From positions 1,384,572 through 1,448,571 of the forward strand of contig NZ_CP047945.1 in the NCBI RefSeq assembly GCF_014279795.1: 64,000 nt of DNA, read 5' to 3'. Each line of letters starts with the position of its first letter. The stretch's first letter is position 1. Below are positions 30,073 to 40,545 of this stretch, piece after piece. Source of the DNA: Synechococcus sp. PROS-7-1 (GTDB lineage: Bacteria; Cyanobacteriota; Cyanobacteriia; PCC-6307; Cyanobiaceae). The translations under genes and the position numbers were made by a program. Below the pieces are notes generated by a model. The model was not told the DNA's origin and did not search any database. It was given only the letters and a program-made list of their open reading frames with translations.

Positions 30073-30744
30073 GTGACCGTCAGCACTCCCGCGCAAACAT
30101 CACCAGGCAGCGACTGCCGCGAGGCTTTTAGGGCTGCTTATGAGAACCGTTACACCTGGGATCCTGGCTTCTCCGGCTATCGCGGACGTTGCATCTGGCA
30201 ACAGGGCGACCGCAGCGTCGAGGGCCGCTTCGAAGTTGGTGCCGACCTGAAGGCCAAGGTGACAGGCGTTGACGATGCAGAGGTTGAGAAGGCCATGGCA
30301 TCCCAGCTCTGGGAAGTGGCGATCCACCGGGTTCGGAGGTCTTTCGATCAGGTGCACGGTGACAACACGTTCACTGCGGGAACCACCAGCGATGAAGGTC
30401 TGGAAGTCCTGATCGGCGGCAAGGGTGAGGGAGACCGCTACCGCATCAAAGATCGGGTGGTCACCATGGTTCACCGTCATATTCACGGAACTGTGGTCAC
30501 CATTCACACCGGCAGTACCACCGACACGGGGTCTGGATACCTCAGCCGTACTTACACAAGTCAGTATGCGGACCCATCAACCGGCGAAGCTCGCGGCGGA
30601 CTCAGCCGTTTTGAAGACACATTCATGCCACTCGAATCCAACGGTCCCTGGGTTCTTGAGCAACGGGTGATCAGCACCGAAGCGCACGGCCAAACACCGG
30701 CTAGCACTCAGTCTTTCCGCTTCCTCGATTGTTCCAGCCTGTGA
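30073..30744 (+). CDS. DUF3386 domain protein
   Basis: A 223-residue soluble protein. The pattern REAFRAAYENRYTWDPGFSGYRG near the N-terminus and the block SQSFRFLDCS at the end are typical DUF3386, a family of cyanobacteria and plants with no settled role. It starts with GTG 26 bp after carB, and its stop overlaps the ATG of the symporter (TGATG), so it is translationally linked to it. Confidence 0.85.
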   Translation: MTVSTPAQTSPGSDCREAFRAAYENRYTWDPGFSGYRGRCIWQQGDRSVEGRFEVGADLKAKVTGVDDAEVEKAMASQLWEVAIHRVRRSFDQVHGDNTFTAGTTSDEGLEVLIGGKGEGDRYRIKDRVVTMVHRHIHGTVVTIHTGSTTDTGSGYLSRTYTSQYADPSTGEARGGLSRFEDTFMPLESNGPWVLEQRVISTEAHGQTPASTQSFRFLDCSSL

Positions 30745-32111
30745 TGTCCGTCTCCATCGCGACTCTGAGGAGTCTGAGCCTCGAAGAGGTCAGTTCGGTT
30801 GTCTGGGGACCAGCGACACTCGTACTCATTGCCGGTACAGGCCTCTACCTGATGGTGGGCCTGCAGTGGATGCCGCTGCGTCGCTTGGGTTTCGCCCTGA
30901 ACGCGATGGTGGCGTCAATGCGAACTGGCAAAAGTTCCGAGCAGTCCGGTGAAGGCGAGGTGAATGCCTTCCAAGGCTTGATGACGGCCCTCGCTGCAAC
31001 AATCGGCACAGGGAATGTGGCCGGAGTCGCTGCAGCGATTGGGGCTGGAGGACCAGGTGCCGTGTTCTGGATGTGGCTTGCGGCTGTTCTTGGCATCGCC
31101 ACCAAATACGGCGAATGCATGGTGGCCGTTCAGTTCCGTGAGGTTGATTCTCTTCGGGACCATGTTGGCGGTCCGATGTACGCCATCCGCAATGGTCTTG
31201 GTCCCCGCTGGGCCTGGCTCGGCATCGTGTTTGCCTTGTTCGGAACCTTCGCTGGATTCGGAATCGGCAATGGTGTGCAGGCCCATGAATTAGCGAGCGT
31301 TCTGAGCAGCTATGGCATCCCCCCCCTGGCAACAGGCATCGGGATGGCTCTCATTACCTTTGTTGTGATTATTGGTGGAATCCGCCGAATCGGTCGCGTG
31401 GCAGGTGTGGTGGTTCCAGTGATGGCTGGGATTTATGTTCTCAGCGCGCTTGTGATTCTTTTACTTCACGTCGGTGAGATCCCAGCGGCATTTCAGCTGA
31501 TCGTGCAGGACGCTTTTACAGGTCGGGCAGCAGCTGGAGGGGCCGTGGGTGTGGTGATCCAAAAAGGAATCGCTCGTGGAGTGTTCTCCAACGAAGCCGG
31601 CCTGGGAACGGCTCCGATCGCGCAGGCGTCAGCTCGTCCAGGAGATCCAGTCCTTCAAGGTGCCGTCGCCATGCTGGGAACGGTGATTGACACGCTGATT
31701 ATCTGCACGATGACGGCCCTCGTGATCGTGATCAGTGGGCGTTACGTGGACAGCGAGCAGGGTGTGATGCTCACCAAAAGTGCTTTTGATTGGGCCTTGC
31801 CTGGTGCCGGCCATCTTGTGAGTTTTGCAACAGTCACGTTCACGGCTACCACCATCCTTGGTTGGAGTTTCTACAGCGAACGCTGCCTGGAATTTCTCGC
31901 TGGTGTTCGTCCGATTCGCTGGTTCCGTCTGGTCTGGGTGGCGGTGGTCGTCATTGGAGCCACCGCCAGCTTCGACGTGGTTTGGTTAATCGCAGACATC
32001 CTCAACGGATTGATGGCAATCCCGAATCTCTTGTCCTTGCTACTTCTCTCCCCAGTGATCTTCAAGATCACCAGGGATTACAACTTCAACCGTTCTCAGG
32101 CAAAGGAGTGA
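30744..32111 (+). CDS. AGCS-family sodium:alanine/glycine symporter
   Basis: About 455 residues with roughly 11 membrane spans. Signatures are TIGTGNVAGVAAAIGAGGPGAVFWMW, the KYGE motif, and FSNEAGLGTAPIAQA, the sodium- and substrate-binding helix of AGCS transporters. It imports alanine or glycine with Na+. The start chosen, ATG 30744, overlaps the DUF3386 stop; 30729 would overlap it more. Its 3' end overlaps a small convergent gene by 26 bp. Confidence 0.9.
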   Translation: MSVSIATLRSLSLEEVSSVVWGPATLVLIAGTGLYLMVGLQWMPLRRLGFALNAMVASMRTGKSSEQSGEGEVNAFQGLMTALAATIGTGNVAGVAAAIGAGGPGAVFWMWLAAVLGIATKYGECMVAVQFREVDSLRDHVGGPMYAIRNGLGPRWAWLGIVFALFGTFAGFGIGNGVQAHELASVLSSYGIPPLATGIGMALITFVVIIGGIRRIGRVAGVVVPVMAGIYVLSALVILLLHVGEIPAAFQLIVQDAFTGRAAAGGAVGVVIQKGIARGVFSNEAGLGTAPIAQASARPGDPVLQGAVAMLGTVIDTLIICTMTALVIVISGRYVDSEQGVMLTKSAFDWALPGAGHLVSFATVTFTATTILGWSFYSERCLEFLAGVRPIRWFRLVWVAVVVIGATASFDVVWLIADILNGLMAIPNLLSLLLLSPVIFKITRDYNFNRSQAKE

Positions 32112-32316
32112 CGTTCTTCAAGCGTTCATTCAGTTGCATTGCCATGGTCTGACGTCCAACAGCTAACACCTTGAGGGTGTCTTCATGCATCCTCAGCTGT
32201 GCATCGGCCACTTGCATCCCGCGTACAAGCTCCTTGAGCTCATCAGGCAAGGCATTGAGGTCATAGCGCTTGCCTTCAAAGGTCAGAACTGGATTGTCGG
32301 TCGGAGTGGTTGTCAT
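32086..32316 (-). CDS. Small DUF6447-like protein
   Basis: A 76-residue acidic protein beginning MTTTPTDNPVLTFEGKRYDL, followed by a helical segment (residues about 20-70) with heptad-like leucines. This matches DUF6447, a small cyanobacterial family, though I recognise it only moderately well. The last 26 bases overlap the symporter gene. The start at 32316 is preferred over 32340. Confidence 0.68.
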   Translation of the reverse strand: MTTTPTDNPVLTFEGKRYDLNALPDELKELVRGMQVADAQLRMHEDTLKVLAVGRQTMAMQLNERLKNVTPLPENG

Positions 32317-32352
32317 GGCTCTGAAGCAAGGTCTGAACACTTCACTTCGAAT

Positions 32353-34095
32353 TTAGCTCTGCAAATCACGAATCATCTGCCGTTCACACAGTTCGCGATA
32401 ACGCCCGTTGTGCTGCATCAGGGCGTCATGGGTTCCCTGTTCGATGATCGAGCCATTCTCGAGAACAACAATCCGGTCTGCTTCCTGAACAGTTGCCAGT
32501 CGATGCGCAATCACCAGCACTGTCCGGCCGCGCATGGCCTGACGAAGGCCTACCTGCACAGCAGATTCCGCTTCGGCATCCAGCGCGCTGGTGGCTTCAT
32601 CGAGAAGCATCACAGCAGGGTCCCCAAGAACGGCACGGGCGATGGCGATGCGCTGAAGCTGCCCGCCAGACACATTGGTTCCCCTCTCTTCCAGATGGGT
32701 CGCGTATCCCTCCGGGAGGTTGATGATGAAATCGTGGGCATTGGCCAGACGGGCCGCTTCCACGACTTGCTCTTGGCTGGCCGCGCGACCGAAGCGAATC
32801 GCTTCGGCAATGGTGCCTGAGAACACACTGCTGCGCTGCGGAACCAGGGCCACCTGCTGGCGAAGATCACGGGCCCTCACTTGGGCCAGATTCTTGCCGT
32901 CCAGCAGCACCTGACCACTCTGCGCGGTGTTGAAACGCAGCACCAATGAAAAAAGTGTGCTCTTGCCGGCCCCCGAAGGACCCACCAGGGCCACCACGCT
33001 TCCAGCTTCAATGGCCAAGTTGAGGTCATGCAAAACAGGTTGATCTAGGCGATAACCAAACTGCACGTTCTCGAAGACCAGATCACCACGAAGGCGATCC
33101 AGGGGAAGAGCCGGATCGGGGTCGGCGGGCTCTGAGGGCTCCTTCTCGATCGCCCTCAGACGGCGCAACGAGGCCTGACCCTGCTGAAACTCGTTGTAGT
33201 TCGTGGTGAGGTGAGCAATGGGGTCGATCAGCACCACAAGACCGGTCACGTAGCTGGTGAGTCCCTTGCTGTCGAGATCTCCATTGCTCAGCCTGTAAGC
33301 AGCGAGGACGAGAACCACCGCAATGCCGAGAACTTCGATGATGCCAACAACCGGATGTTGCAAGGCCACCAGCCGGTAGGTGTTGTAGCGGGCCTTCCTG
33401 TGCTGATCGATCTCCTGTTCGAAGCGCCCCTGCAACCAGGGTTCGGCGGCAAAAGCCCGAACCAAAGGCAAACCCTCAATCGCCTCGCCAAGAAGCCCTG
33501 CCAACTCACTGACTTTTTTCTGACTGCGTTCAGTGGCGGCCATGACCCTTCCACCAAACAAACTGATTAACCACACGATCAACGGCGCAAGCAGAAGGAT
33601 CGCAAGGGTGAGTTTCCAGTCGAGCCAGAGCATGTACCCCAGAACAGCAAGGAGCTGAAGGGCACTGGGGATCGTGTCGTGGAGAGTTTTGTAGATCACC
33701 TCACTGACACGGTCCGCGTCTTCGGTCAGCCGATACGTGAGGTCCCCCGCTGAGAGCTTCTCCAGGGCACCGAGTTCCACCTGTTGCAGTTGGCGGAAAA
33801 GATCCCTGCGCAAGCTCTGGCTCACCTGCAGTGCTGGACCGGCCAACAACGAATCCTGAGCAAACTGAGCCAGCTTCTGGAGCAGAAACACCACAAGAAC
33901 GAGGCCGATCACAGGGAGCACGACTGACAGATCACCTGAACCAAGGGCAGGAATCAACCGTCCAACCAGATCCATCAGCAGCGGCCAGCTGCCAACAAAG
34001 AGGATCATGCTGAGCGCACCCCAAAGCAGCTGGACGGAATGCGGCCGCAGGAGGGGAAGAAGTCTGCGGAATCCGGCTTCGGAAGGGGTCAGCAT
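32353..34095 (-). CDS. ABC exporter, fused permease and ATPase (MsbA/lipid-flippase-like)
   Basis: A 580-residue half-transporter: six membrane spans (to about residue 330), then an ABC domain with Walker A GPSGAGKST, signature NVSGGQLQR, Walker B VMLLDEATSALD and H-loop VIAHR. The ELGALEKLSAGDLTYRLTEDADRVSE block is typical of MsbA-like exporters. Substrates range from lipids to peptides; no assignment is possible. It is divergent from the S4 gene at 34111. Confidence 0.9.
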   Translation of the reverse strand: MLTPSEAGFRRLLPLLRPHSVQLLWGALSMILFVGSWPLLMDLVGRLIPALGSGDLSVVLPVIGLVLVVFLLQKLAQFAQDSLLAGPALQVSQSLRRDLFRQLQQVELGALEKLSAGDLTYRLTEDADRVSEVIYKTLHDTIPSALQLLAVLGYMLWLDWKLTLAILLLAPLIVWLISLFGGRVMAATERSQKKVSELAGLLGEAIEGLPLVRAFAAEPWLQGRFEQEIDQHRKARYNTYRLVALQHPVVGIIEVLGIAVVLVLAAYRLSNGDLDSKGLTSYVTGLVVLIDPIAHLTTNYNEFQQGQASLRRLRAIEKEPSEPADPDPALPLDRLRGDLVFENVQFGYRLDQPVLHDLNLAIEAGSVVALVGPSGAGKSTLFSLVLRFNTAQSGQVLLDGKNLAQVRARDLRQQVALVPQRSSVFSGTIAEAIRFGRAASQEQVVEAARLANAHDFIINLPEGYATHLEERGTNVSGGQLQRIAIARAVLGDPAVMLLDEATSALDAEAESAVQVGLRQAMRGRTVLVIAHRLATVQEADRIVVLENGSIIEQGTHDALMQHNGRYRELCERQMIRDLQS

Positions 34096-34110
34096 CGGTG
34101 CACACTATCA

Positions 34111-34332
34111 ATGGCATCCAGACGCACTGCCCTGATGAAGCTCGATCAGTTCCTCAAATGGCAGGGATGGGTTTCCACAGGAGGCGAGGCCAAACTGCGC
34201 ATCCGCGATGGCCAGGTGCTGGTCAACGGCAGTGTGGAATCCCGCCGAGGACGGCAACTCACGGCTGGAGATCATGTTGAACTCGGTGGAGAAAGCGCCA
34301 CGGTTCCCGAAGACCCTCAGGCTGGGCCGTAA
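34111..34332 (+). CDS. S4-domain RNA-binding protein (YbcJ/YaaA-like)
   Basis: A 73-residue protein that is a single S4 RNA-binding domain: LMKLDQFLKWQGWVSTGGEA, RDGQVLVNG and RRGRQL. Similar stand-alone proteins bind structured RNA or ribosomes. The upstream frame to 34039 reads into the divergent ABC gene, so ATG 34111 is used; ATG 34135 is the alternative. It precedes tpiA by 33 bp. Confidence 0.85.
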   Translation: MASRRTALMKLDQFLKWQGWVSTGGEAKLRIRDGQVLVNGSVESRRGRQLTAGDHVELGGESATVPEDPQAGP

Positions 34333-34365
34333 GTTGGCTGCTGCTGAGCTGCAGAGGACGCAAGC

Positions 34366-35097
34366 GTGCGCAAACCGGTGATCGCAGGCAACTGGAAGAT
34401 GCACATGACCTGTGCCCAGACCCGGGACTGGATGGGTACGTTCCTACCCCTGATCGCTGAGACCCCGGATGACCGTCATTTGGTGGTAGCTCCGCCCTTC
34501 ACCGCGATCAGCACGCTGGCGGATGTGGGGACTGGGAGTCGGGTCGAAATCTCCAGCCAAAATGTGCATTGGGAAGGTCACGGGGCTTACACGGGCGAGA
34601 TCTCACCAGCGATGCTTCAGGAGCATGGCGTGCGTTACGCCATCGTTGGCCACAGCGAGCCCCGGAAATACTTCAGCGAGAGTGATGAACAGATCAACCA
34701 CAGAGCCCGTTCAGCGCAAGCTCACGACCTGATCCCCATCGTCTGCGTGGGCGAGAGCGACGAGCAGCGCAGCCGAGGTGAGGCTGAACGGGTAATCCGT
34801 CGACAGGTGGAACAGGGCCTTGAAGGTCTCGATCCGGCTCGGTTGGTCGTGGCCTACGAACCAATCTGGGCCATCGGCACAGGAAAAACCTGTGAGTCCG
34901 CCGAGGCGAATCGAATCTGTGGACTGATCCGAAGCTGGGTCGGTTCACCTGATCTGATCATTCAGTACGGAGGGTCGGTGAAGCCAGCAAACATCGATGA
35001 GCTCATGGGCATGAGCGAAATTGATGGTGTGTTAGTCGGAGGTGCATCGCTCGATCCCGAGGGCTTCGCAAGAATCGCGAACTACAAGAAAGTCTGA
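34366..35097 (+). CDS. tpiA: Triosephosphate isomerase
   Basis: A 243-residue enzyme interconverting dihydroxyacetone phosphate and glyceraldehyde 3-phosphate for glycolysis and the Calvin cycle. Catalytic residues are visible: K11 in NWKMH, H96 in VGHSEPR and E165 in [16 protein letters not shown] near the C-terminus binds phosphate. GTG 34366 is the start, with AGAGGA upstream. folP follows after 7 bp. Confidence 0.96.
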   Translation: MRKPVIAGNWKMHMTCAQTRDWMGTFLPLIAETPDDRHLVVAPPFTAISTLADVGTGSRVEISSQNVHWEGHGAYTGEISPAMLQEHGVRYAIVGHSEPRKYFSESDEQINHRARSAQAHDLIPIVCVGESDEQRSRGEAERVIRRQVEQGLEGLDPARLVVAYEPIWAIGTGKTCESAEANRICGLIRSWVGSPDLIIQYGGSVKPANIDELMGMSEIDGVLVGGASLDPEGFARIANYKKV

Positions 35098-35104
35098 GCG
35101 AGCG

Positions 35105-35938
35105 ATGCGCCATCCCACCTGCTGGGGTCACAGACCAGCTGTGATGGGTGTGATCAACCTCACCCCAGACTCCTTCAGTGATGGAGGCCGTTTCAACGGT
35201 GAGGATCTGGCCACAAGAGAAGCCGACCGACAGATCCGTGATGGAGCCGATGTGCTCGATCTTGGTGCTCAAAGCACCCGACCTGGGGCCGAAGAGGTGG
35301 GTGCTGAAGAGGAACTGAGACGTCTGATCCCCTGCCTCAAAGCGATCAGACTCGCCCATCCAAATATCATCATTTCCGTCGACACGTTCCTGGCTGCTGT
35401 GGCCTCAGCGGCACTCGATGCGGGTGCCGACTGGATCAATGATGTCAGCGGAGGCCGCCGCGATTCAGCCATGCTTCCGCTCATTGCTGAAGCAGGCTGT
35501 CCTTACGTGTTGATGCACAGCCGGGGAAACAGCGCAACGATGGACTCTTGCACCAATTACGGCAAGGAGGGTGTGGTGAATGCAGTCCAGCGAGAACTGC
35601 GGGAAACCACCAAACTGGCCTGCCAACAAGGAGTGAAGCATGCCCAACTGATTTGGGATCCAGGGCTGGGATTTGCGAAAGACAATGAACAGAATCTGGA
35701 ACTAATCCGCCGGCTCGAAGAACTCCAATACGATGGCATTCCTTTGTTGCTGGGCCCATCTCGAAAACGCTTCATCGGCGCGGTCTTGAATCAACCCAAG
35801 CCCAAAGCAAGAATCTGGGGGACTGCTGCAGTCTGCGCACGTGCCCAGGCCGCAGGCGTGCATGTCTTGCGAGTGCACGATGTTGGACCGATCCATCAGA
35901 TGCTGACCATGGGGGAAGCCGTAGCCCGAGACACCTGA
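35105..35938 (+). CDS. folP: Dihydropteroate synthase
   Basis: A 277-residue enzyme of folate synthesis, joining pABA to the pterin pyrophosphate. The diagnostic GVINLTPDSFSDGG lies at about residues 15-28, with VLDLGAQSTRPGA and LIWDPGLGFAK farther on. The start at ATG 35105, 7 bp after tpiA, is preferred over an in-frame codon inside tpiA at 35042. Confidence 0.95.
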   Translation: MRHPTCWGHRPAVMGVINLTPDSFSDGGRFNGEDLATREADRQIRDGADVLDLGAQSTRPGAEEVGAEEELRRLIPCLKAIRLAHPNIIISVDTFLAAVASAALDAGADWINDVSGGRRDSAMLPLIAEAGCPYVLMHSRGNSATMDSCTNYGKEGVVNAVQRELRETTKLACQQGVKHAQLIWDPGLGFAKDNEQNLELIRRLEELQYDGIPLLLGPSRKRFIGAVLNQPKPKARIWGTAAVCARAQAAGVHVLRVHDVGPIHQMLTMGEAVARDT

Positions 35939-35981
35939 TTGGTTTCGCTAGAACAGGACTCCTTTCAAGTCACGAACGTCC

Positions 35982-36389
35982 ATGACATCAGAGCATGCCC
36001 TAACCCTTCTCTACGACGGCGGCTGCCCACTCTGTGTCAGAGAAGTGAACTTTCTCCGCCGAAAGGATCAAAAGGAAGTGATGCAATTTGTGGATATCAA
36101 TGCCACGGATTACTGTCCTGAATCATGGGGTGGAATCACCTATCGCCAAGCCATGGCAAGGATTCATGCCATCGATGCCGACGGGAAAGTTCTTAAGGAT
36201 GTGGCTGTGTTTCGCGCTGCTTACCGCTTGATTGGTCTCGGCTGGATTTATGCACCCACAACATGGCCTTTCGTCAGTCCGATCGTGGATTGGTTGTATT
36301 CACTTTGGGCACGCTATCGACTGCCGATCACCAAAAGACCATCCTTGGACAAATTATGCACTGAGCGATGTGAACGCGCTGGGACTTGA
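35982..36389 (+). CDS. DCC-family thiol-disulfide oxidoreductase (DUF393)
   Basis: A 135-residue protein with LYDGGCPLCVREV near the N-terminus, the defining DCC/DUF393 motif, followed by FRAAYRLIGLGWIY. Such proteins are predicted thioredoxin-fold oxidoreductases of unsettled role. The coding end overlaps the left arm of a strong hairpin that separates it from the convergent chlH. Confidence 0.9.
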   Translation: MTSEHALTLLYDGGCPLCVREVNFLRRKDQKEVMQFVDINATDYCPESWGGITYRQAMARIHAIDADGKVLKDVAVFRAAYRLIGLGWIYAPTTWPFVSPIVDWLYSLWARYRLPITKRPSLDKLCTERCERAGT

Positions 36390-36401
36390 ATCCCAGCGCG
36401 T
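36374..36401. terminator. Perfect 11-bp hairpin between convergent DCC and chlH genes
   Basis: An 11-bp perfect inverted repeat (ACGCGCTGGGA / TCCCAGCGCGT) with a 6-base loop begins inside the last codons of the DCC gene. It is a likely bidirectional stop for both transcripts, though neither side has a T run. Confidence 0.5.
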
Positions 36402-36412
36402 GCTGACGACGT

Positions 36413-39400
36413 TCAGGCTGGAGTCGTCACACCTTCAATCCGATCCTCTACTTCCTGGTAAAGCTCTTGGAGCTGCTGGATGTTTTCATCAGAGGTTTCC
36501 CAGTATCCCCGACCGTTCACCTCAAGCAATGTTCCAACAATGCGTCGGAAACTGTGAGGATTTAACTCCAAGAGACGTTTCCGCATCTCCGGATCATTGA
36601 TGAAAGTTTCGTTGGCTTCCTCGTATACGAAGTTGTCAACCGCGCCACTGGTAGCACTCCAACCGAGCGTGAAGTTGAGACGCTTAGCCACTTCGCGAAC
36701 GCCCTCATAACCGGAATCGAGCATGCCTTCGTACCACTTGGGATTAAGAAGCTTGGTCCGAGAATCCAGACGAATCGTCTCACTCAAGGAGCGCACTTGA
36801 GCATTGGCTGTTGTGGTGTCAGCGATGTAGCTGGTTGGAGCTTTGCCATCATCCCGCAAGCCCTTAATGAGCTTGGTGGGATCACTGTCGAAATAATGAC
36901 TCACATCCGTCAGCGAAATCTCTGCCGAATCAAGATTCTGGAAGGTAACGTCAGCAGTTTTCATGACGTTCTCAAACACATCACGCTTCTGGTTCATCTC
37001 ACCAGGATTGTCCGCATTGAATGCAAACGTTTTGCGGGAGAGGTACATCTCCTGCAACTCACCTTCTTCCTCCCAGGTGCTATTTTCTACAGCGAGATTG
37101 ACGTTTGAACTGTAGCTACCACTAGCGTTCGAGAACACCCTGCAAGCCGCATCACGAAGGCTTGTACCTTCTTTTTCGGCCTGTTCAAGAGCATGGCGAC
37201 GCACAAAATTCTGCTCTAGAGGTTCATCAGCTTCAGCCGCCATTTTCACAGCCTGGTCAATTAAGGCCATCTGGTTGATGAACAGGTCACGGAACACACC
37301 AGAGCAATTCACCACCACATCAATCCGAGGACGACCCAACTCTTCAAGGGGAATCAACTCGAGCTTGTTGACGCGGCCGACAGAATCAGCCATCGGCTTA
37401 ACGCCAACAAACCAGAGGATCTGAGCAAGAGACTCACCATAGGTCTTGATATTGTCTGTACCCCAAAGAACACAGGCAATGGTTTCTGGCCAAGCGCCTT
37501 GCTCTTCACGCTGACGCTCAATCAACTTATCGACCACACCCTTCGCTGCAGCAACTGCTGCTCGGGTAGGAATAGCTTGGGGATCAAGGGCGTGAATGTT
37601 TTTGCCGCTAGGAAGAACACCGGGGTTGCGGATGGGATCTCCGCCTGGCCCTGGAAGCACATATTCACCATCAAGCGCCCGCAACAAACTTTCCATCTCC
37701 ATATCCGCGCAAATTTGCTCAAGGCAAAAACGCAGGTACGCAAAAAGCTTGTCGAGCTCGGTGGAATCAATGCTGGTGAAACCAGCTCCACAGCATGCCC
37801 TCAGCCAGGGAGTAGGAAGCTTCAGTCCAAACTTGGTGAGGAGGTCAAGAAGCCAACCGAAGTTGCCGCGCATGTTCACCCTGCCATCAAGACCGGTCAG
37901 GGAACGAACCATGGAGCCGATGGCAGCCCGGGATGTTTCAGTGATCGTCCGATTCAGTTCAACATCAGCAAGAACGCCCTCATCATTCCCTCGATAAATA
38001 GCGTCGATGGTGCGTCCCATCGCTTCAGCGAGAAGCCCTGGGAGTGAGCGAAGACCTTCCTCCTCACGCTCCAGCGCTGCGATATTGACCAAGGTTGCGA
38101 CAGCCTCTTCAGCCGTGGGGGGCTTGCCGATGGTATGGAGACCGCAGGGGAGAAGACGACTTTCAATCTCCATCAATTGGCGGTAAACAGCGCCAACCAG
38201 AGCATCCCGACCCTCGAGATCAAGAGAGGCAGCATCGTCCTCAGGAAGGTCAACATCCTTATCCAAATTGCACAGACGGGCCGTTTCAACAATCGTGTTC
38301 ACGATCTGAACGCCGCGACCGCCCTCGCGCAATTGCTGATAAGAACCGACGAGTTCACCAAGCTCTTTGAGGCCCTTGTAAAGGCCGGCATTCTCTGCTG
38401 GTGGCGTGAGGTAGCTGATCGTGGACGCGTAGCCGCGGCGTTTGGCGATCGTGGCCTCAGAAGGATTGTTTGCTGCGTAGTAGTACAGATTCGGCAAAGA
38501 GCCAATCAATGAATCTGGATAACAGGTTTCACTCATGCCCATCTGCTTGCCGGGCATGAACTCAAGTGACCCGTGGGTACCAAAGTGGAGAACGGCATCA
38601 GCCCCCCACACTTTCTCGAGGTAGGTGTAATAAGCGGCGAAGCCATGGTGAGGGCTCGCACTACGGGAATAGAGAAGGCGCATTGGATCGCCTTCGTAAC
38701 CAAATGTGGGCTGCACACCAACAAACACATTGCCAAAATGACGGCCGTAAATCAGCAGGTTTTGCCCATCGCTGTTGAGATTTCCAGGAGGTTTTCCCCA
38801 GTTCTCCTCCAAACGCTCGGAGTAAGGGGTCAGCCGCTCGTACTCCTCCACACTCATGCGATGGGCGATCGAAAGCTCCGGTGCTCCCTGCATCGCTTCA
38901 GGGTCATTGATCACCGCTTCCATCAAAGTTTTGGAATCACGCGGAAGATCCTGAATGTCGTATCCCTTCGCCTTCATTTCTTCGAGAACACGATGAATGG
39001 ATCCGAATACATCGAGATAGGCCGCTGTTCCCACATTTCCCTTGTCCGGAGGAAAGCTGAAAACGGTGATTGCTAACTTTTTCTGCTGACGCGGCTTGAT
39101 TCGCAAGGATGACCAGCGAATCGCCCGTTCGGCAATGGCATCGACCCGATCTTGAAGGGTATGGGCTTTTCCAGTTGCATCATCACGGCCGGACAGAACA
39201 ATGGGTTCAATGGCACCATCCAGCTCTGGAATCGCAATCTGCAGTGCCACTTGCACGGGGTGAAGGCCGAGATCGCTGTCCTCCCATTCCTGGGTGGTCT
39301 GGAAGACCAATGGCAAGGCCACCATGTAGGGGCGATTGAGCTTCTTAAGGGACTCGATTGCCTTGGGGTGGTCTTGGCGAGCCGGTCCACCAACCAGTGC

Positions 39401-40423
39401 GAAACCAGTCAGCGACACGATGCCATCAACCAATGGCTGTTCTGGATTCAGCGGATCAAAGAAGAAGGCGTTGACGGGCTTGGAGAAGTCGAGACCGCCG
39501 CAGAAGATCGGGATCACCCGAGCACCACGGAACTCAAGCTCCTGAATGACCGCTACATAGTGCGCGTCATCACCCGTCACGATGTGGCTGCGCTGCAGCA
39601 CCAGACCAATCACTGGCCCTTGACGGGCTTCATCGGAAAGATCGGTTCGGCTTGACGTCCAATTCAGATATTCCTTGAGATCCTCAAACATGTTGGGCGC
39701 AAGGGGATGCCAAATCCCCAGGTCAGGGAAGACCTCTGGCTCCGCCACCACCATGGCTGAACGTTCCTCACCTTCAGCAGGCGGAAAGACATACTTGTCG
39801 GCCAGCATCAGCAAGAAATTCCTGAGATTGTCGGGAGTTCCCCCTAACCAGTACTGGAAGCTGAGCATGAAGCTCCTGGCATCCTGCGCTTTCTCCACCG
39901 GCAGGTACTTGAGAACAGTGGGAAGCGTGTTGAGAAGCTTGAGCATGGCGTCCTGAAAGCCTGCCCCCCCGGCTTCCTTCCGCTTTTTCATGAAACCGGC
40001 AATGGCACTTTTGCTTTGCCCAAGCTGCGCCATTGAAAAGGAGCCGAGCTTGTTCAGGCGCATCACCTCGGGCATCGAGGGGAACACCACAGCTGCCTTG
40101 AGACGGTCGCGGTGGGGGGTTACAGCCTCAACGACCTTCTGAGCAAGATCCTCAATGAAAATGAGGGAAGCGATGAAGACATCGGCCTCGCTGATATCAC
40201 GCTTGAAATTTTCGTAATTATCGGGATCGCGCAGTTCCTCGATCAAATAGCCGCAGAGATCAATTCCAAGGTCTCCTTCAGCCGCGTTGAGAGCAATGGC
40301 GGCCTGGGTGAGTGAGTTTTGGTACTGAGGTTCCAGAACCACGTAAACCGCCTTCATCACGGACTTGTGGTTTTGACCCTCCACAGGAGCAACGCGACGA
40401 TCAGCGGAGCGGACCTGTGTGAA
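36413..40423 (-). CDS. chlH: Magnesium chelatase subunit H
   Basis: A 1336-residue porphyrin-binding subunit of magnesium chelatase; with ChlI and ChlD it inserts Mg into protoporphyrin IX, the first committed step to chlorophyll. The N-terminal block [17 protein letters not shown], the region [17 protein letters not shown] and [15 protein letters not shown] are characteristic of ChlH/BchH/CobN proteins. ATG 40423 gives the expected N-terminus; the longer frame to 40474 runs into the promoter region. The gene is divergent from dapB. Confidence 0.97.
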   Translation of the reverse strand, partial: FTQVRSADRRVAPVEGQNHKSVMKAVYVVLEPQYQNSLTQAAIALNAAEGDLGIDLCGYLIEELRDPDNYENFKRDISEADVFIASLIFIEDLAQKVVEAVTPHRDRLKAAVVFPSMPEVMRLNKLGSFSMAQLGQSKSAIAGFMKKRKEAGGAGFQDAMLKLLNTLPTVLKYLPVEKAQDARSFMLSFQYWLGGTPDNLRNFLLMLADKYVFPPAEGEERSAMVVAEPEVFPDLGIWHPLAPNMFEDLKEYLNWTSSRTDLSDEARQGPVIGLVLQRSHIVTGDDAHYVAVIQELEFRGARVIPIFCGGLDFSKPVNAFFFDPLNPEQPLVDGIVSLTGFALVGGPARQDHPKAIESLKKLNRPYMVALPLVFQTTQEWEDSDLGLHPVQVALQIAIPELDGAIEPIVLSGRDDATGKAHTLQDRVDAIAERAIRWSSLRIKPRQQKKLAITVFSFPPDKGNVGTAAYLDVFGSIHRVLEEMKAKGYDIQDLPRDSKTLMEAVINDPEAMQGAPELSIAHRMSVEEYERLTPYSERLEENWGKPPGNLNSDGQNLLIYGRHFGNVFVGVQPTFGYEGDPMRLLYSRSASPHHGFAAYYTYLEKVWGADAVLHFGTHGSLEFMPGKQMGMSETCYPDSLIGSLPNLYYYAANNPSEATIAKRRGYASTISYLTPPAENAGLYKGLKELGELVGSYQQLREGGRGVQIVNTIVETARLCNLDKDVDLPEDDAASLDLEGRDALVGAVYRQLMEIESRLLPCGLHTIGKPPTAEEAVATLVNIAALEREEEGLRSLPGLLAEAMGRTIDAIYRGNDEGVLADVELNRTITETSRAAIGSMVRSLTGLDGRVNMRGNFGWLLDLLTKFGLKLPTPWLRACCGAGFTSIDSTELDKLFAYLRFCLEQICADMEMESLLRALDGEYVLPGPGGDPIRNPGVLPSGKNIHALDPQAIPTRAAVAAAKGVVDKLIERQREEQGAWPETIACVLWGTDNIKTYGESLAQILWFVGVKPMADSVGRVNKLELIPLEELGRPRIDVVVNCSGVFRDLFINQMALIDQAVKMAAEADEPLEQNFVRRHALEQAEKEGTSLRDAACRVFSNASGSYSSNVNLAVENSTWEEEGELQEMYLSRKTFAFNADNPGEMNQKRDVFENVMKTADVTFQNLDSAEISLTDVSHYFDSDPTKLIKGLRDDGKAPTSYIADTTTANAQVRSLSETIRLDSRTKLLNPKWYEGMLDSGYEGVREVAKRLNFTLGWSATSGAVDNFVYEEANETFINDPEMRKRLLELNPHSFRRIVGTLLEVNGRGYWETSDENIQQLQELYQEVEDRIEGVTTPA

Positions 40424-40441
40424 CATCTGCACTCTTTGAGC

Positions 40442-40456
40442 AATGTGAAGAACATT
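40442..40456. promoter_or_regulatory. Palindrome AATGT-N5-ACATT in the chlH leader
   Basis: A perfect 5-5-5 dyad centred about 26 bp upstream of the chlH ATG. Its place fits an operator or a leader structure. No known regulator can be matched by eye. Confidence 0.35.
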
Positions 40457-40487
40457 ACGGCGGGCCGTGCTCAAGGTGCGAGTGTTT

Positions 40488-40510
40488 GGGGTCTGGTGTT
40501 ACAAGACCCC
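40488..40510. promoter_or_regulatory. 7-bp hairpin in the chlH-dapB intergenic region
   Basis: GGGGTCT and AGACCCC flank a 9-base loop in the middle of the 122-bp gap between divergent chlH and dapB. It could be an operator or a leader hairpin for either gene. Confidence 0.3.
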
Positions 40511-40545
40511 CGAGCCCATAGGCTCTAGCGAGTGACAGCAGTGCC

